A DNA stretch of 64,000 nt from assembly GCA_023101885.1 (NCBI GenBank), contig JALPQD010000054.1, positions 1,972,893 through 2,036,892 of the forward strand, read 5' to 3'. The notes beneath the pieces are model-generated. The model was not told where the DNA came from. It made no database searches and saw only the letters and a program-made list of their open reading frames with translations. Numbering within the stretch: the first letter of the stretch is position 1; the number at the start of each line of letters is the position of its first letter. The position numbers were made by a program, and so were the translations under genes. Source of the stretch: Typhlomys cinereus (lineage: Eukaryota > Chordata > Mammalia > Rodentia > Platacanthomyidae). Positions 49,521 to 60,930 of this stretch are shown piece by piece.

Positions 49521-50466
49521 CCCACTTAGAGACACTCAAGGATAAATCTCTGTAAAACCTATAGTAATTGCAAAGATTATAAACAGGAGGGATGTGGAAG
49601 GAGGCCCCCACCAGAAACGAGGAGAGATGGGACCATATTACAGCAGAGAAAATAGGCCATCATCAAGGACAGCAAGTAAGTAATGAGACATCTGGTTAAG
49701 TTCACAGACTTTCCTTCCTGATCCATTTGCAACTGATGGGGAATGATCTCACCCTCCCTCACTGTGGTATCCTACTTTTATTCCATTTACCTTTGAATAT
49801 AATCTTATAAGAAGACTCTAATTTAACAGGTTTGTATCTCTGGCCAGAGGGTGACATCCAATACCCATCAGGATGGAGCCAAGGGCATTGTAGGAGCAGC
49901 AAAACTGAAAAAAAAATCAACAAACCATAATTCAGAACATCAGAGACTCTATATCAACCACCTGGAAGTAGGCCAGCCTAATCTCTCCCCATCCTGAAGC
50001 TCAGGGAAATTTGCGGAAGAGGGGGCGGTGAGAGTGTAAGAGCACAAGGATGGGAGGAGTAATGATATGCAAGATATTCCACATATGTTAGGGCCTAAGC
50101 AATCGTAATAGGACTTTGCATGCCCTGCACAATATCCAACACATTATTGACCCCACAAAGTCTAGCATGGACTAAAGGCACTAGGATCACTGGAGGCTCG
50201 GGATTTACAGGCACAGTAGTGTTCCTATGCTTAACGGGAACACAGGAAAGTGTTCTGGGAAATGCCGCTGGGTCCTTGCAGTTCATCGGAGAGGAGGACC
50301 CAGAGGAGAGTTTGGCATGCACATTAAAGGATGCTCTGGGAATGGGAGGGGGAGTCAATGGGGGAGGGGGAGAAAGGAGGGAGAGGAGGAGGAATCAAGA
50401 GGGAAGGGGTTGGAGGGAGGGAGGGGACCAGTGTATCTGTTAAGTTTCTATGAGCAGAAAAAAAAA

Positions 50467-51117
50467 ATCAATATCTGTTTCAAACAACACACTAGACATC
50501 TCCAAAGATTAAAGAAAGTGACTAGTACAAAGTAAGAATAATGCATTCTCCTTAACTTGAGAACTCATAAAGGGACTTTCTGTGTTGCTATGCTAAAAGG
50601 ATGAAGCACAGTTGTATGTGGAATGTGTACCAAGGATATAACAAAGTACTGCCAGAGACCTGGCACTTTGGTTTCTCACTTTCTTGGCGATACAACTGCA
50701 AGTCACTGTATTCTGGCTTTGACCAAAACCCTGTGCTCCCACACCTTCTTCTGAAGCTAGGCAGAAGGCCATTCACAATTTTTATATTTTATGTACGTGA
50801 CTTTATCTGTCCTGTATTTTCATTTGTGGAAGATTTGTTCTTAGAAATAAAATAATGAAAATATATAGACATGTAGAAAACTCAGATCTCCTTTACCATG
50901 TCCAATTGGTGAAGAACAGAGGAGGGAAATGGTCACAATGACCCCACCACAACCATTTCTTCTTTGGCAACCCATATTTCCCTTTGATGCTTTGTAAAGG
51001 CAAAGATTTTAAGAGTAATGAAACTTTCTATAAAGTAGCCTTTGCTCAAACACTCCAAATTATTGTAATATTCTCTTGTTTTTTAAATACATAAAAATAA
51101 GACATATATTTGAAATC
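50467..51117 (+). other. 3'-transduced non-L1 segment in L1-B
   Basis: Follows the weak A run at the end of the L1 3' UTR and ends at the final poly(A) just before the target duplication. No similarity to any L1, SINE or LTR in the window. Contains aataaaataatg near 50846 and an AT-rich end. Its parent locus should lie elsewhere in the genome, next to the source L1. Confidence 0.8.
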
Positions 51118-51142
51118 TAAAAAAAAAAAGTCAAACTACACT

Positions 51143-52425
51143 GCTGATCTTTGGAGAGTCAAGTACTTTAAATTTGGAAAAAATATTGTTTGGATTTAAC
51201 ATCATTCCTTATATTTGTGGGTTCATTTTCACAGTCAAGAATCAACCTTTTCCAACACATAACAAATCAGGAAGTGACATCCTAGTCTTCTGCCTTTCCT
51301 TCTCAAAGCAAACACTGGCTCCTTCAGATTTAACATATTTGCCATCAAAATACATGCATATTTCAAGACAGATGAAAATGTTATTCAGTGGAGTCTCCAG
51401 GTAATTTTCAGACTTTGAAAAAATTGGCTGCTAAATCTTTCACTATGAAGGTGGATTTTTTTTTTAAATGAGATTGGGAAAAATAGAATTTCTCAGACAT
51501 GTGACTCAATATAGAGGTTTTATGTACTTAAACTCTGCAAATTTCTAAGAATGTGATGATTCTAATTGAAAAAATACTGTGTGTCAAGAAAAGAAAAATG
51601 GATGTTCACAATAGTAGGTCAGAGAGCCTTGTGATGGCAGTGCATTATGGTTAAGTCTCAATGTGGGAGAACACTCAAGCAAGAATATCTTAAGTTAGCA
51701 ATATTTAGTCACCAAAAGCCATACACAGTGTGGTAGGGGGATCTCAAAAGAAAGCCCATGGAATAAAGGGAGTCTCTAGCTTTTACAACTTTTTCAAATA
51801 TTGGAAGACACAGGTAAGAAGAGACTGTCTTTATGGCAAGGACCCTAGCTAGAAGGCTGATCTTAAATTGTGCTAATGTATTACATGGAGAAACATGTTT
51901 TTTTTTTCAGCACTATATCTATGGTAATGGTGTCTACTTACATTCTTTGGATAGCATTCTACATTAAAAATATTAGGTATTAAAGGTTTCTTTAATAAAA
52001 TACTTCTGATGTAACTGCACAAAATAAGATGTACCTTTCTAAGAGAAACTCATATATTTTTACATACATTCAGTAAAGTACATTAATATCATACATTAAC
52101 AGCAGTGTAATATCATTTGTTATTTTCAAGTTACTTAAGGTGAGATTCCAGAATATCAAGATTTCTTACTTTCAATACTACAAGCACTTTTGAATGTATA
52201 AATAGACGTAAACATAAAAATACTAAGCTTTACAATATAACATGGGCAAAATTCTTGGCAAATCACTTACTTAATAGCAACTGCAGTAGTCTCTCAATAT
52301 CTCTCTCCTCTTTCTCATGTTTTCTAGGTTATGAAAGATCTGGGTCATAAAATAAATTTTTATGAAGACATTCCACCATCAATTATCTTGCTACATAAAA
52401 TTCCCTTGAAATATTTTTCCCCTTT
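51143..52425. other. Unique sequence, no gene seen
   Basis: AT-rich. A 76-codon frame at 51174-51404 has no motif. Nothing else recognised. Confidence 0.5.
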
Positions 52426-52429
52426 GGAA

Positions 52430-52960
52430 TTTTTTAATTATATTTTGCCTAGTCGTACAAGTTCAATAGATACCCCCTTTCTCCCTCCACCTTTCCTTCC
52501 CCTCTTTTCTCTCTCCCCATTCCATTTATCCCTCCTTTCCCACTCCCCTGCCCCTTCTCTGTCTCATACTCCAGAACACCTGTTTATGTGGGCGCTGAAT
52601 TTCCCTCTGAGTCTACACTATTGAGGGTTCAGGACTCGGTGACATAGTTTGGGGCCCTTTTGAGGGCTGCCCACTAGTATGGGAACTATATTATTACTGT
52701 TCAACTCCTTGCCTTCAAGGATCCTAATGTCTGAAGCCTTCTCCACTGTGATTAGGGATAGACTTCGGGGGATTTTTGCCATGTCACCATTGTGCAGGTC
52801 AAGCAAGATCCTATCACCTTAGGCCTATATCCTTCATCTAGCATATCCTTGATTCTCCCCATCTTTTCTTGCTGCAACCTCTTATGCCAGCTTCCCTGAG
52901 CTTTAGGATGGGGAAAGAGTTGGATGAAATTTCCTTGAAATTTTAAGAATCATTATTTTT
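52430..52960 (-). mobile_element. L1 3' UTR fragment, minus strand
   Basis: Tail side ttttttaattatattttgcc, then acaagttcaatagataccc and a pyrimidine-rich tract (reverse of the purine-rich tract of the L1 3' UTR). Further in, ttccctgagctttaggatgg-ggaaagagttgg matches ttccctgagcttcaggatgg in L1-C. Diverged; no duplication found. Confidence 0.65.
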
Positions 52961-54270
52961 GTGGCTCCCGTTAGAAGTATAATTAAGATAATTTAAGAAC
53001 AAAATTAGACATTGTGCAGTTTTTGGTCTTGTTGGATTTCTACAATGATATTAATGTGAATTTAAAATCCACTTTTGAACTGTTGCCATTAGATATATTG
53101 AGTTTGTTCTGACCAGATGGATTGTGATAGTCATTAAAGTGTTGCTCACAAAAAAATAACATGTGCCTTGATGACACTGCTTTCTATCATGCCCAACATC
53201 TGCATTTCTAATTTGTCTTGATTATGTACATATACAATTTGGTCAATGTTTTGCATTTCAAAAATCTATTCTAATTTCATATGTATCTGATAGTTCATAA
53301 GAGCAATTATGTATTTAAATGAGACAATCATTCTCTAATTGGCATATTTCAATTTCCACTGAGATGTGCCAATTAACTACAATCCAATGCATGCCATTAC
53401 AGCTCCAACAGTGAATTTATGGAGTGTCACGTAAACACAGTGGTTTTGAAGCAACAAATCCTAAAGTTCATTTCCTGAAATGACTATCACCAAGGAAACT
53501 TCACATCAAGTATACAAAGTACCCTTAATGTAAAGCATGCAGTGTAGTTGTTGGTGTCAACAAATCTTATGCTTACTACATTGAGGACATCATACTATTT
53601 CTTAAAGTTCATCAAAAATTATACACAGCTTTTTATTCTCAAAAAGGGACATCATCAGATATGTATTGCTCCTTCCATTCCTTACTCCTTTCCATAATCT
53701 CTAAGTGTATTTTTCTCTACTTATTCTAAGTATTACTAGTTACAATGACTTAAATAACATACTGCTATTGAATTACTTACTGCTATTAAATTCCAATAAG
53801 GTTATCTATACTTTGTTCCATAGATCATCTATTTTAACCACTAAAGTTCATATTTATAAGCAAAATATAAAGAACATTGAGGACTTAATATATTCACCCC
53901 CAACTTCTGTGTCTATTTACTCCTTTCCCTGATTAACAGGAAGCTATACCACCAGAAACACAAGATCTCAAAAGACATACCTTAACAATGAATTTGGAAT
54001 TTGTAAAATGTTAGCTCAAATGTCAGAATGAGAAAAAAATGGCAAATGTTTATTCATATCTTAATTAGATATGATTTAAAGAAGCATAAACCATTCATAC
54101 ATTTGCCAAAGTTGTCAAAAAATACATGTAATATAGAATGTGCAACATTGATTGATAAAGGAGAACTCCCCTATTATGTTGAGTTGCAATACTGTACATT
54201 GAATGCTTATATTAAGCTATCTTTGACCCCTTGTGTGTGGTGAATTCAAATGTTCCTGTGATCCTACTAA
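52961..54270. other. Unique sequence, no gene seen
   Basis: No repeats recognised. The part at 53290-53470 is of higher complexity and has several TAAT-core motifs; see findings. Confidence 0.5.
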
Positions 54271-54289
54271 GAAAGGTTATGAAAATTTT

Positions 54290-54560
54290 AGGAAGCAGAG
54301 TCTTCTCTGGAGGAAACACATTGAATGTGTGGAGGAAACACATTGCTGGGGGTGAATATTGAGATTTTTATGGCCTGGTTGTCTTCTTTTTTCCTATCAT
54401 TAGAAGTTCGTATGAGCCCACAGACAACTGCTTCTGCCACGATGCCTTCCCTTCCTGCTGCCCATGATGAGCTCTAGCGTTCTGGAATTGTCAGCCAACA
54501 CAAAATTTTTGTATCATAAGATGCTTTTGTTTGGGTCTTTTATCATGATGTCTGCAAAAT
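54290..54560 (+). mobile_element. ORR1-like MaLR LTR fragment
   Basis: gaagttcgtatgagcccaca, cttctgccacgatgcc, ctgctgcccatgatgagctc, then tctggaattgtcagccaaca-caaaatttttgtatcataag and tttgggtcttttatcatgat. This is the classical order of an ORR1/MLT-type LTR 3' half. A 15-bp unit ggaggaaacacattg is repeated near 54310-54345. Confidence 0.55.
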
Positions 54561-56155
54561 AAAAGTTTCCTTAGAATCATTCATTATCCAATGTATATAA
54601 CGCAATATCCTTGTGACTTTAAGCTAAACCCTTTAGGAATATATTAAAGAATTAGCATTCACAAACCAAAAATTTCAAAATATCATCAGATAAGGTCTGA
54701 GTATCACATCAGAGATTTTCCTGAATTGCCATATGCACCTGCTGTTTTCACCGATATATATGAAAAGTGACCTAATGTATATTTTTTTAATTTTGCTACT
54801 ATTAAGCATTATGAATATGCCACTACATTAGAACAAAGTAATGGGGGTAATTTAAAAACACATTCCCACACTAAGATCCCCCTTTTTTCTAGAATAGGCT
54901 GCATTTTATTCTCTTTAAAGCAACAACTGTGTTTCGCATAAGCATATGTAACATTTAAAAAGAAATGAAACTCTATAAGGTAAAGAAAGAGAAATAATGA
55001 GAAAAGAAGGAAATGAATTAGAATATGTATGTGCATATGGTAGACATGAAGGGCATAGTACAATGAAAATATTTTTTGAAAACTACCGCTATGTACAATA
55101 AACCTGCACCAATAAAAATTATATTTTTTTCTCAAACCCTATGTGAAGCCCTTGAAAAACAGTCATAAACTATAAATTGTTCCTTTCAGATTTGTTTCTC
55201 AGCATCAGTTTCTTGGCAAATTAGTATACTATTTTGAATCAACTATTCTTAGTGTGTTTAAGAACCTCCCTTATTAAATTGAAGCATTTTTTTTCAGTTA
55301 CTTCCTACTTTTCTGCCATTGATTGATTTTATGGGCATCTTGTCTCTTGTGTCTTAAAGTTAATGAAAAAACTTTAAGAAGAGGAAGCAGGCATACCATA
55401 GAGTTATTTTATTAATTATATGTCTGAAATGTTTCTTTGTTTATTAAGTCATCTTATTGTATAATTTCACATTCATGCAATAAATTTCATATTATATAGT
55501 CAATGCTGACAAAATAGAAAATTTTACTTACATTTGGTACACATTTTTTGAAATATGATGATGTTTCTAAAAATCCATCATTATGCTCATTTCTATTGAA
55601 AAATTTTGGACATATTGCACATACTTCATGATTTTCAACTGATATAATTATATAATTTGAATATTATTTTAGATTAATAGACACATATTAATAAATTCCT
55701 TTTCATGATTAATATTCCAGATTCACTTATGCTATAACTTATGTCATATACCTGACACTGTCCATTTATATTATCTTAAATATCATGTAGAAAATGAACA
55801 ATCTTTCAGTATTGAAAGGAACCTAGAAACAATGTTAGGTTTCAGGGTTCTGTTTTCGTGTTACTAGTGCTTCTACAATTATTTTAAAACGACAGCATTA
55901 CTGTAATTTTTGCAGTGTTAATTTGACATTAAATAGAGACATAAATTTAAAATTGTAATAGAATTACTTTAATATTTATCTAAATATGTATACATATATA
56001 GGGGCATTTGTATATGAACATACAAATTCATACATATCTCCAGTAAGGTCATATTTTGTACATCTTACTATTTTGATCAAGTTTCCATGGATAAAATGAA
56101 TTAAACTGGTATACAAATGACTATTTTTTAAGATCTAAATATTCTTTTTTATTTT
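54561..56155. other. AT-rich unique sequence
   Basis: No repeat, no significant frame. A 108-codon minus-strand frame at 54809-55135 is Phe/Leu/Tyr-rich and shows no motif. Confidence 0.5.
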
Positions 56156-56160
56156 TTTTC

Positions 56161-56162
56161 GT

Positions 56163-56227
<65 letters not shown>
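56161..56227. repeat. (TG)n(AG)n compound microsatellite
   Basis: About 26 bp of TG followed by about 40 bp of AG, uninterrupted. A Z-DNA-prone block joined to a triplex-prone block. Confidence 0.95.
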
Positions 56228-56228
<1 letters not shown>

Positions 56229-56440
56229 ACTGTATGTCTCTATAGACAAGACTCTGTGACTTTGGGAATCATCATGAATTGCTTCTACCACTTTTTTGCT
56301 TCGTTTTGAGATTTCCCAGGTTCTGCCCACCAACGTGGGATGTTTCCACCAGGGCCATTTCCTCCTGGCATTTTTACTTGGGACTTGGAGCCCTTTGCTT
56401 GCAAGACAGTCTTAAACCTTGAGCCATCTCTCCAGCCCAA
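56161..56440 (-). mobile_element. tRNA-head SINE with (TG)n(GA)n tail, minus strand
   Basis: Reverse head ccttgagccatctctccagccc ends at about 56440 and the body contains ttctgcccaccaacgtggga. The tail side is (TG)n then (AG)n at 56161-56227. Same family as 3548 and 41310. Confidence 0.7.
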
Positions 56441-57031
56441 CAAGTGACTATTGATCTTGAATGACATTACATTCTTTAGAAATTAAGTTTGGCATTTACT
56501 TCGTGATCCACAAAAGTTCTCTAGTGCTAAAGTTATCTTTATGCAGAGTCAATTTTAAAATATTAAAAATGAAAAATAAATATGACTCTACCACACTGAA
56601 AAATTCTCTTTGAATTTTTGAAAGGGGTTTTAAGAAGAGACATGGGATATTACGTAAGAACTTTTTGAAACATAAACATTCAGTTTTGTTCTATATTCAG
56701 AAGCAGGCATATTGCTACGTAAGAATTTCTAATTCACCCCAGTGGACATGTTAGAGATGTGGAATAACGTCTTTTCTTACCTGCTATTATTTACTTTGCA
56801 ATAACTTATTAAAAATCATTCATTGCTATAATTTCCATGAATGAGATTCTATTTCTATGTTATTATAAACCTTCTTTCAAGGGCAACTTAACATAATTAA
56901 CAATACAGTTTTGCAGCATGTTTGGCTTTCTATAAAGCTAAACCTAATTAACTCATTTGGTTGAAAGAAAATCATAAAGAGCTTAGCTAGAAAATTGGAA
57001 TTCTATAAATTTTCAGAAGAAATGAAGTTCC

Positions 57032-57081
57032 AACACTTATTCCTAGATAAGTGTTTATCTCCAGAGAACCTTATTCTCTGG
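57032..57081. other. Two adjacent perfect hairpins
   Basis: aacacttat / ataagtgtt (57032-57040 and 57047-57055, 6-nt loop), then 5 bp later ccagagaa / ttctctgg (57061-57068 and 57074-57081, 5-nt loop). Both stems are perfect. They precede a region (57110-57360) that may be a degraded SINE. Confidence 0.8.
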
Positions 57082-57109
57082 GGACAATCACACACTCTTC
57101 AAACAGAGA

Positions 57110-57360
57110 AAGAGAGAGAGATCTGCAATACTACAGAAGCCAGAAGCTGGAGGAGAGCCTTGGATATATATCAGTCTTCGCCATTCAAGCTTTGGAAACA
57201 GGGCCTTTCTTGTTGCTTCATGCCATGCTGCATACTCCAGGAGAGTGGGCAAACTTTTGGTGATTTTTCAATCACCTCGCCCATATCCCTGCGGGAACAT
57301 TGGATTACTGACACATGCTTCTGGCATAGATTTACTTGTGTACTGGGAATGTGAACTCAC
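57110..57360 (-). mobile_element. Possible old SINE, minus strand
   Basis: gggaacattggattactgac-acatgcttctggcatagatt and tgtactgggaatgtgaactc are reminiscent of reversed B4/RSINE-type elements. A 119-codon frame across it (56995-57354) shows no motif. Weak call. Confidence 0.3.
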
Positions 57361-57782
57361 ACATCATAATTGCACATCATGTCCTTTGCTGATGACCTAT
57401 ATATGAGGACCCTCTTTCTTGTATTTTGTCTGATGGCAGATTTCACAGATTCCTTAAACAGTATCCTTCCTCCAATTCAATGAAATTTTTGTTCAAACTT
57501 ACACTCTCATGCTTACAGATGAAAATGCTCACTTGAAATACAGAATTAAATTCTCATAGTTTATGAAGGAATATACTTCATCTTGTCCCAGAAGCTATTA
57601 AGTAGGATCAGTGATAAAAATATCAGCATTGTATGTACAGTCTATCCAGTGAATATCTGGAAAGAACTCATGATGTCCCCACTGTTAATTCACAGAAAAT
57701 TCACATAGAGTGATAAAGGTCTTATATGTGATGTAGAGAATACACAAGGTAAAAGATGTCTTCTTTTAAAAATAAGCTTGTA

Positions 57783-58461
57783 TACTCTTATAACAAGACT
57801 CTAGTTAAACAGCTTTTTAATCTCTGGCCAAGGGGTAACATACAGTACCCATCAGGATGAAGTGAAAGGCATTGCAGGAGCAGCAAAACTGCAAAACAAA
57901 ATCAACAAACCATAATCCAGAACTTCAGAGACTCTATATCAACCACCTAGAACTAGGCCAGCCTAATATCTCCCCATCCTGAAGCTCAGGGACATTTGCG
58001 GAAGAGGGGGCAGTAAGATTATAAGAGCACAACGTTAGGGGGAGTAATGATATGCAAGATACTCCACACAAGTTAGGGCTGAAGCAATCATAATTGGACT
58101 TTGCATGCCCTGCGCAATGTCCAACACACTATTGACCCCACAAAGTCTAGCATTTGCTAAAGGCATCAAGATCCTTTGAGGCAAGGGATTGACAGCCACA
58201 GTAGTGTTCCTATGCTTAAGGGGAACACAGGAAAGGGTTCAGGGAAATGCCACTGGGTCCTTGTACGTCATCGGAGAGGAGGGCTCAGAGAGTCAGGCAT
58301 GCACATTAATGGATTCTCCAGAGATTGGGGGGAGGCACTAGGAGATGGGGAGGGAGGGATGAGGAGAGGGAGAGTAGGGGGTCGGAGGGAAGGAAGAGGG
58401 AGGGAAGGAACCGGTGTACCTATTAAGTTTGTATGAGCGGAAATAATAATAAAAATGTTAA
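57783..58461 (+). mobile_element. Truncated L1 (3' UTR only)
   Basis: 679 bp matching the last part of the L1-A 3' UTR from ttataacaagactc to the terminal acctattaagtttgtatgag and aaataataataaaaatg tail. Flanked by the perfect 15-bp duplication aaaaataagcttgta at 57768-57782 and 58462-58476. Young insertion. Confidence 0.95.
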
Positions 58462-58599
58462 AAAAATAAGCTTGTACACAACTTTTTATTTTGCTATGCA
58501 CAGTAATGAGTATATGCGAATAATTGTGGTAGCTTCCAACAAGTAAGATTCAATTATTCTTCATTTAGCTTCTGTATGACAGGACTCAAACATAACATA

Positions 58600-58960
58600 A
58601 AAAAGGAATATCCTCAAGAAAGGATACTGTTTATTACAGCAGGAAACTTATAACACAAGGCATGGAGTCATGCAGAAGCAGGAGACTGGTTCAGGTCATC
58701 AAATCTGTAAAGGTAGTAGAGAGAGAAAGAACAATCTGAGTGGTAAGTAGGGCCAGACTATCAAACCTCAAGGTCCCTGTGTCATGCCTTGTTCTTTCAT
58801 CAAAGTTCTACCTCTTAAAGGTACCACAACCTTTCCAAGCATCAGCATCAGCCAAAGATTCAAACACATGAATCTATGGAAGACAAATCATACTCAAACA
58901 TATTAGGAGAGTCAGAGGAAAGTGACAAAGAGAATATTCGAGGTCAATGTGGAGGTCCAG
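58600..58960 (-). mobile_element. MaLR-like LTR, minus strand
   Basis: Reversed ORR1-type order: ctgtttattacagcaggaaac, cagactatcaaacctcaagg, agttctacctcttaaaggta-ccacaacctttcc, then attcaaacacatgaatctat-gg. Approximate ends. Confidence 0.6.
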
Positions 58961-59076
58961 TAATAAAGAGACGCTAAAATGAGTGTGAGACTTAAGAAAA
59001 TACGAGGACCTAGTGGCCAAGAGAACCATAACTTAGCCTAAAGGTGGGAGAGCATTAGAAGATTGAGAAAGAGTTT

Positions 59077-59078
<2 letters not shown>

Positions 59079-59138
<60 letters not shown>
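59079..59138. repeat. (GA)n microsatellite
   Basis: About 60 bp of uninterrupted GA dinucleotides. Confidence 0.96.
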
Positions 59139-59141
<3 letters not shown>

Positions 59142-59431
59142 TAAGAAATTTTTATGGTCTTAAGTTGTGCTACATAGTTTGTAAGAGTTGCTAGAGGAAT
59201 ACAACCATGTAGGGTAGCAAGTGAAAGAATTATTCAAAAGGTAGCTGTCTCTGAGCCTTTAATGTGGGAATGTCAGGGATTGGAGAAATAAATCAGAATT
59301 GGATTACGTTGGTTCCTGTGGTTTATTCCGATGATTGCCACATTCCAAACAGGTTGGTGGTTTTACAGGGTGGTGTGGCAGTGGTGAATAAAGCTATGAC
59401 AAAATTAATAGCCAAAGAAGAAGTGGTGGCA

Positions 59432-59659
59432 AGAAAGAGCTGTAGACAATGCTACTGAGTCCTTACACCTCATCAGAGAAGAGGACCCAGAGGGAAGTTT
59501 TACATGCACACTAAAGGATGCTTCAGGTATGAGGGGGGCACTGGGAGAAGGGGGGAAGGTAGAAGAAAAGGGAGGAGGGAACAAGGGGATCTAGGGAGGG
59601 ATGGAGGAAAGGAGGGGACCGGGGTACCTATTAAGTTTGTATGAGTGGAAAAAATAAAA
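59432..59659 (+). mobile_element. Truncated L1 3' end
   Basis: Starts around acaatgctactgagtcctta (L1-A: gaaatgccaccgggtccttg), runs through the purine-rich tract, and ends acctattaagtttgtatgag-tggaaaaaataaaaaaag. Possible imperfect target duplication: aagaagtggtggcaa (about 59419) and aagaagttgtgggca (about 59661). Confidence 0.85.
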
Positions 59660-60504
59660 AAAGAAGTTGTGGGCATTGTGGGCAAAGAAAAATGTGATTT
59701 TTTTTTACCATTTGTAGAAAAATAGGTGGAGATTATTGTAAAAGTGTTTTCAACACTGAAGAGAAGGAAGCTACAATTAAACATCTAGAATTAAAGATTA
59801 TCACAAAAATTGCATTCACAGTCTAGACTAGTGATTTAAATATTTTTGGTTACTAACCATTATCATTAATGACTAATTTGTGTTGTGAAACTTAAAAAAA
59901 AGAAAGAATTCCTTTTTGAGTAATAGCAGTTCTAATATCACTGAGTGTTTGAGTTCTCCTTTGCAGTCTTTATTTTGAAAAGTCTTAAAAATCTTCAAAA
60001 CACTTTGTACTTTAAAAAATGACAGCATGTCTCACAGGAACATCTGCCTAATTAAAACTTTATTTCTCTGTAGAAATTTTCCTCTTTTTTTCTATCACAT
60101 TTTGTTTCCTAATCATACAAGGTCAATAGGTAACCTTATCCTCCCCCTACCTGCACCCCTCCCTAGTCATCAAAATTGCATTCTCCCATTTCCCCCCTTC
60201 CTTTCACCCCCTCCCTCCTTGCCCCTCTCCTAATGCCCACTCTTTCTCCCTCTCATCTCCTGGAGAATCTTATTGTGTGAAGGCCAAACTCACCTCTGAG
60301 TCCTCCACCCTAGTGAGAAGTAAGGACACAGTGGCATAGCCCCAAGCCCAAGAACCTTCTTGGGTTCCTTTTAATATGGGAACTCCATTATGACTGTTAA
60401 TCCTTTGCTCTAAGGATCCCACTGCCTGGAGACTTTGGTTTGTTGTTGTTTTCAGTTTCACTTTTCCTGCACCACACTTGGCTGCAGGTGGTATGGAAGG
60501 TCAC

Positions 60505-60918
60505 TGTTGCAGTCCGCCTGCATGGTTGCTGATAAATGACCAGAACACAGCTTAAGGGAACAAGGAGTTTACTTTCTTACGATAGTCTGGTTACAGTTCA
60601 TAGTCCAGCTTGACGGGAGAGCACACGCCAACACCAGGGCCGAGGGAACTGGCCACCATAATGGCTGAGAGATGGACAATCCTTACTTGCCAGACCAGCA
60701 TGTCTGGCCAAGTATACAGAAGGATGCCAACTCTCTCAACCAGCTCTCTCTGATTTATCCAGGGCCTAATCCCACCCACCATGGGCTGGGTCTTCCCCAG
60801 CAGCTAGACAATCTCCTTCAGGTTTGCTCTGGGCTTAACTCAACCATCAACTCTCTACAACTGTGCCCAGAGCTCAAACCCTCAAGAGTCAAGTTGACAC
60901 CTGTGCTTAACTATGACA
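60505..60918 (-). repeat. 3' LTR of the MaLR-like provirus
   Basis: 414 bp, begins tgttgcag and ends tatgaca on the plus strand. On the coding (minus) strand the poly(A) signal position of the related LTR at 2131 (aataaacccc) is replaced by agtaaactcc (plus 60568-60573). Confidence 0.92.
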
Positions 60919-60930
60919 CTCCACCCCTTG
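60919..60930 (-). promoter_or_regulatory. Polypurine tract
   Basis: On the minus strand aaggggtggag lies directly against the 3' LTR start TGTCATAG, the expected site of plus-strand DNA priming in an LTR retroelement. Confidence 0.75.

Larger units (their letters stand above)
43752..51126 (+). mobile_element. L1-B: L1 with full 5' UTR and 3' transduction
   Basis: A perfect 16-bp duplication (aaagtcaaactacact) at 43736-43751 and 51127-51142 brackets 7.4 kb. Order: GC-rich 5' UTR (43752-44599), ORF1 remnant, ORF2 remnant, 3' UTR to about 50455 with its purine-rich tract and terminal ttaagtttctatgagc, a short A run, about 650 bp of non-L1 sequence, then the final poly(A) at about 51119-51129. 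The duplication position shows that the non-L1 part was inserted together with the L1. Older than L1-A, judging by many more breaks. Confidence 0.92.

Noticed and set aside
54809..55135. 108-codon hydrophobic minus-strand frame as a possible small membrane protein
   Set aside because: Composition follows AT-rich DNA; no conserved motif and no Kozak or splice context.
56995..57354. 119-codon plus-strand frame
   Set aside because: No recognisable domain, and the interval looks partly like a degraded SINE in reverse. Could not be supported as a gene.
59419..59675. Target duplication for the L1 3' end at 59432
   Set aside because: aagaagtggtggcaa against aagaagttgtgggca is suggestive but has mismatches and A-rich context; left as possible only.
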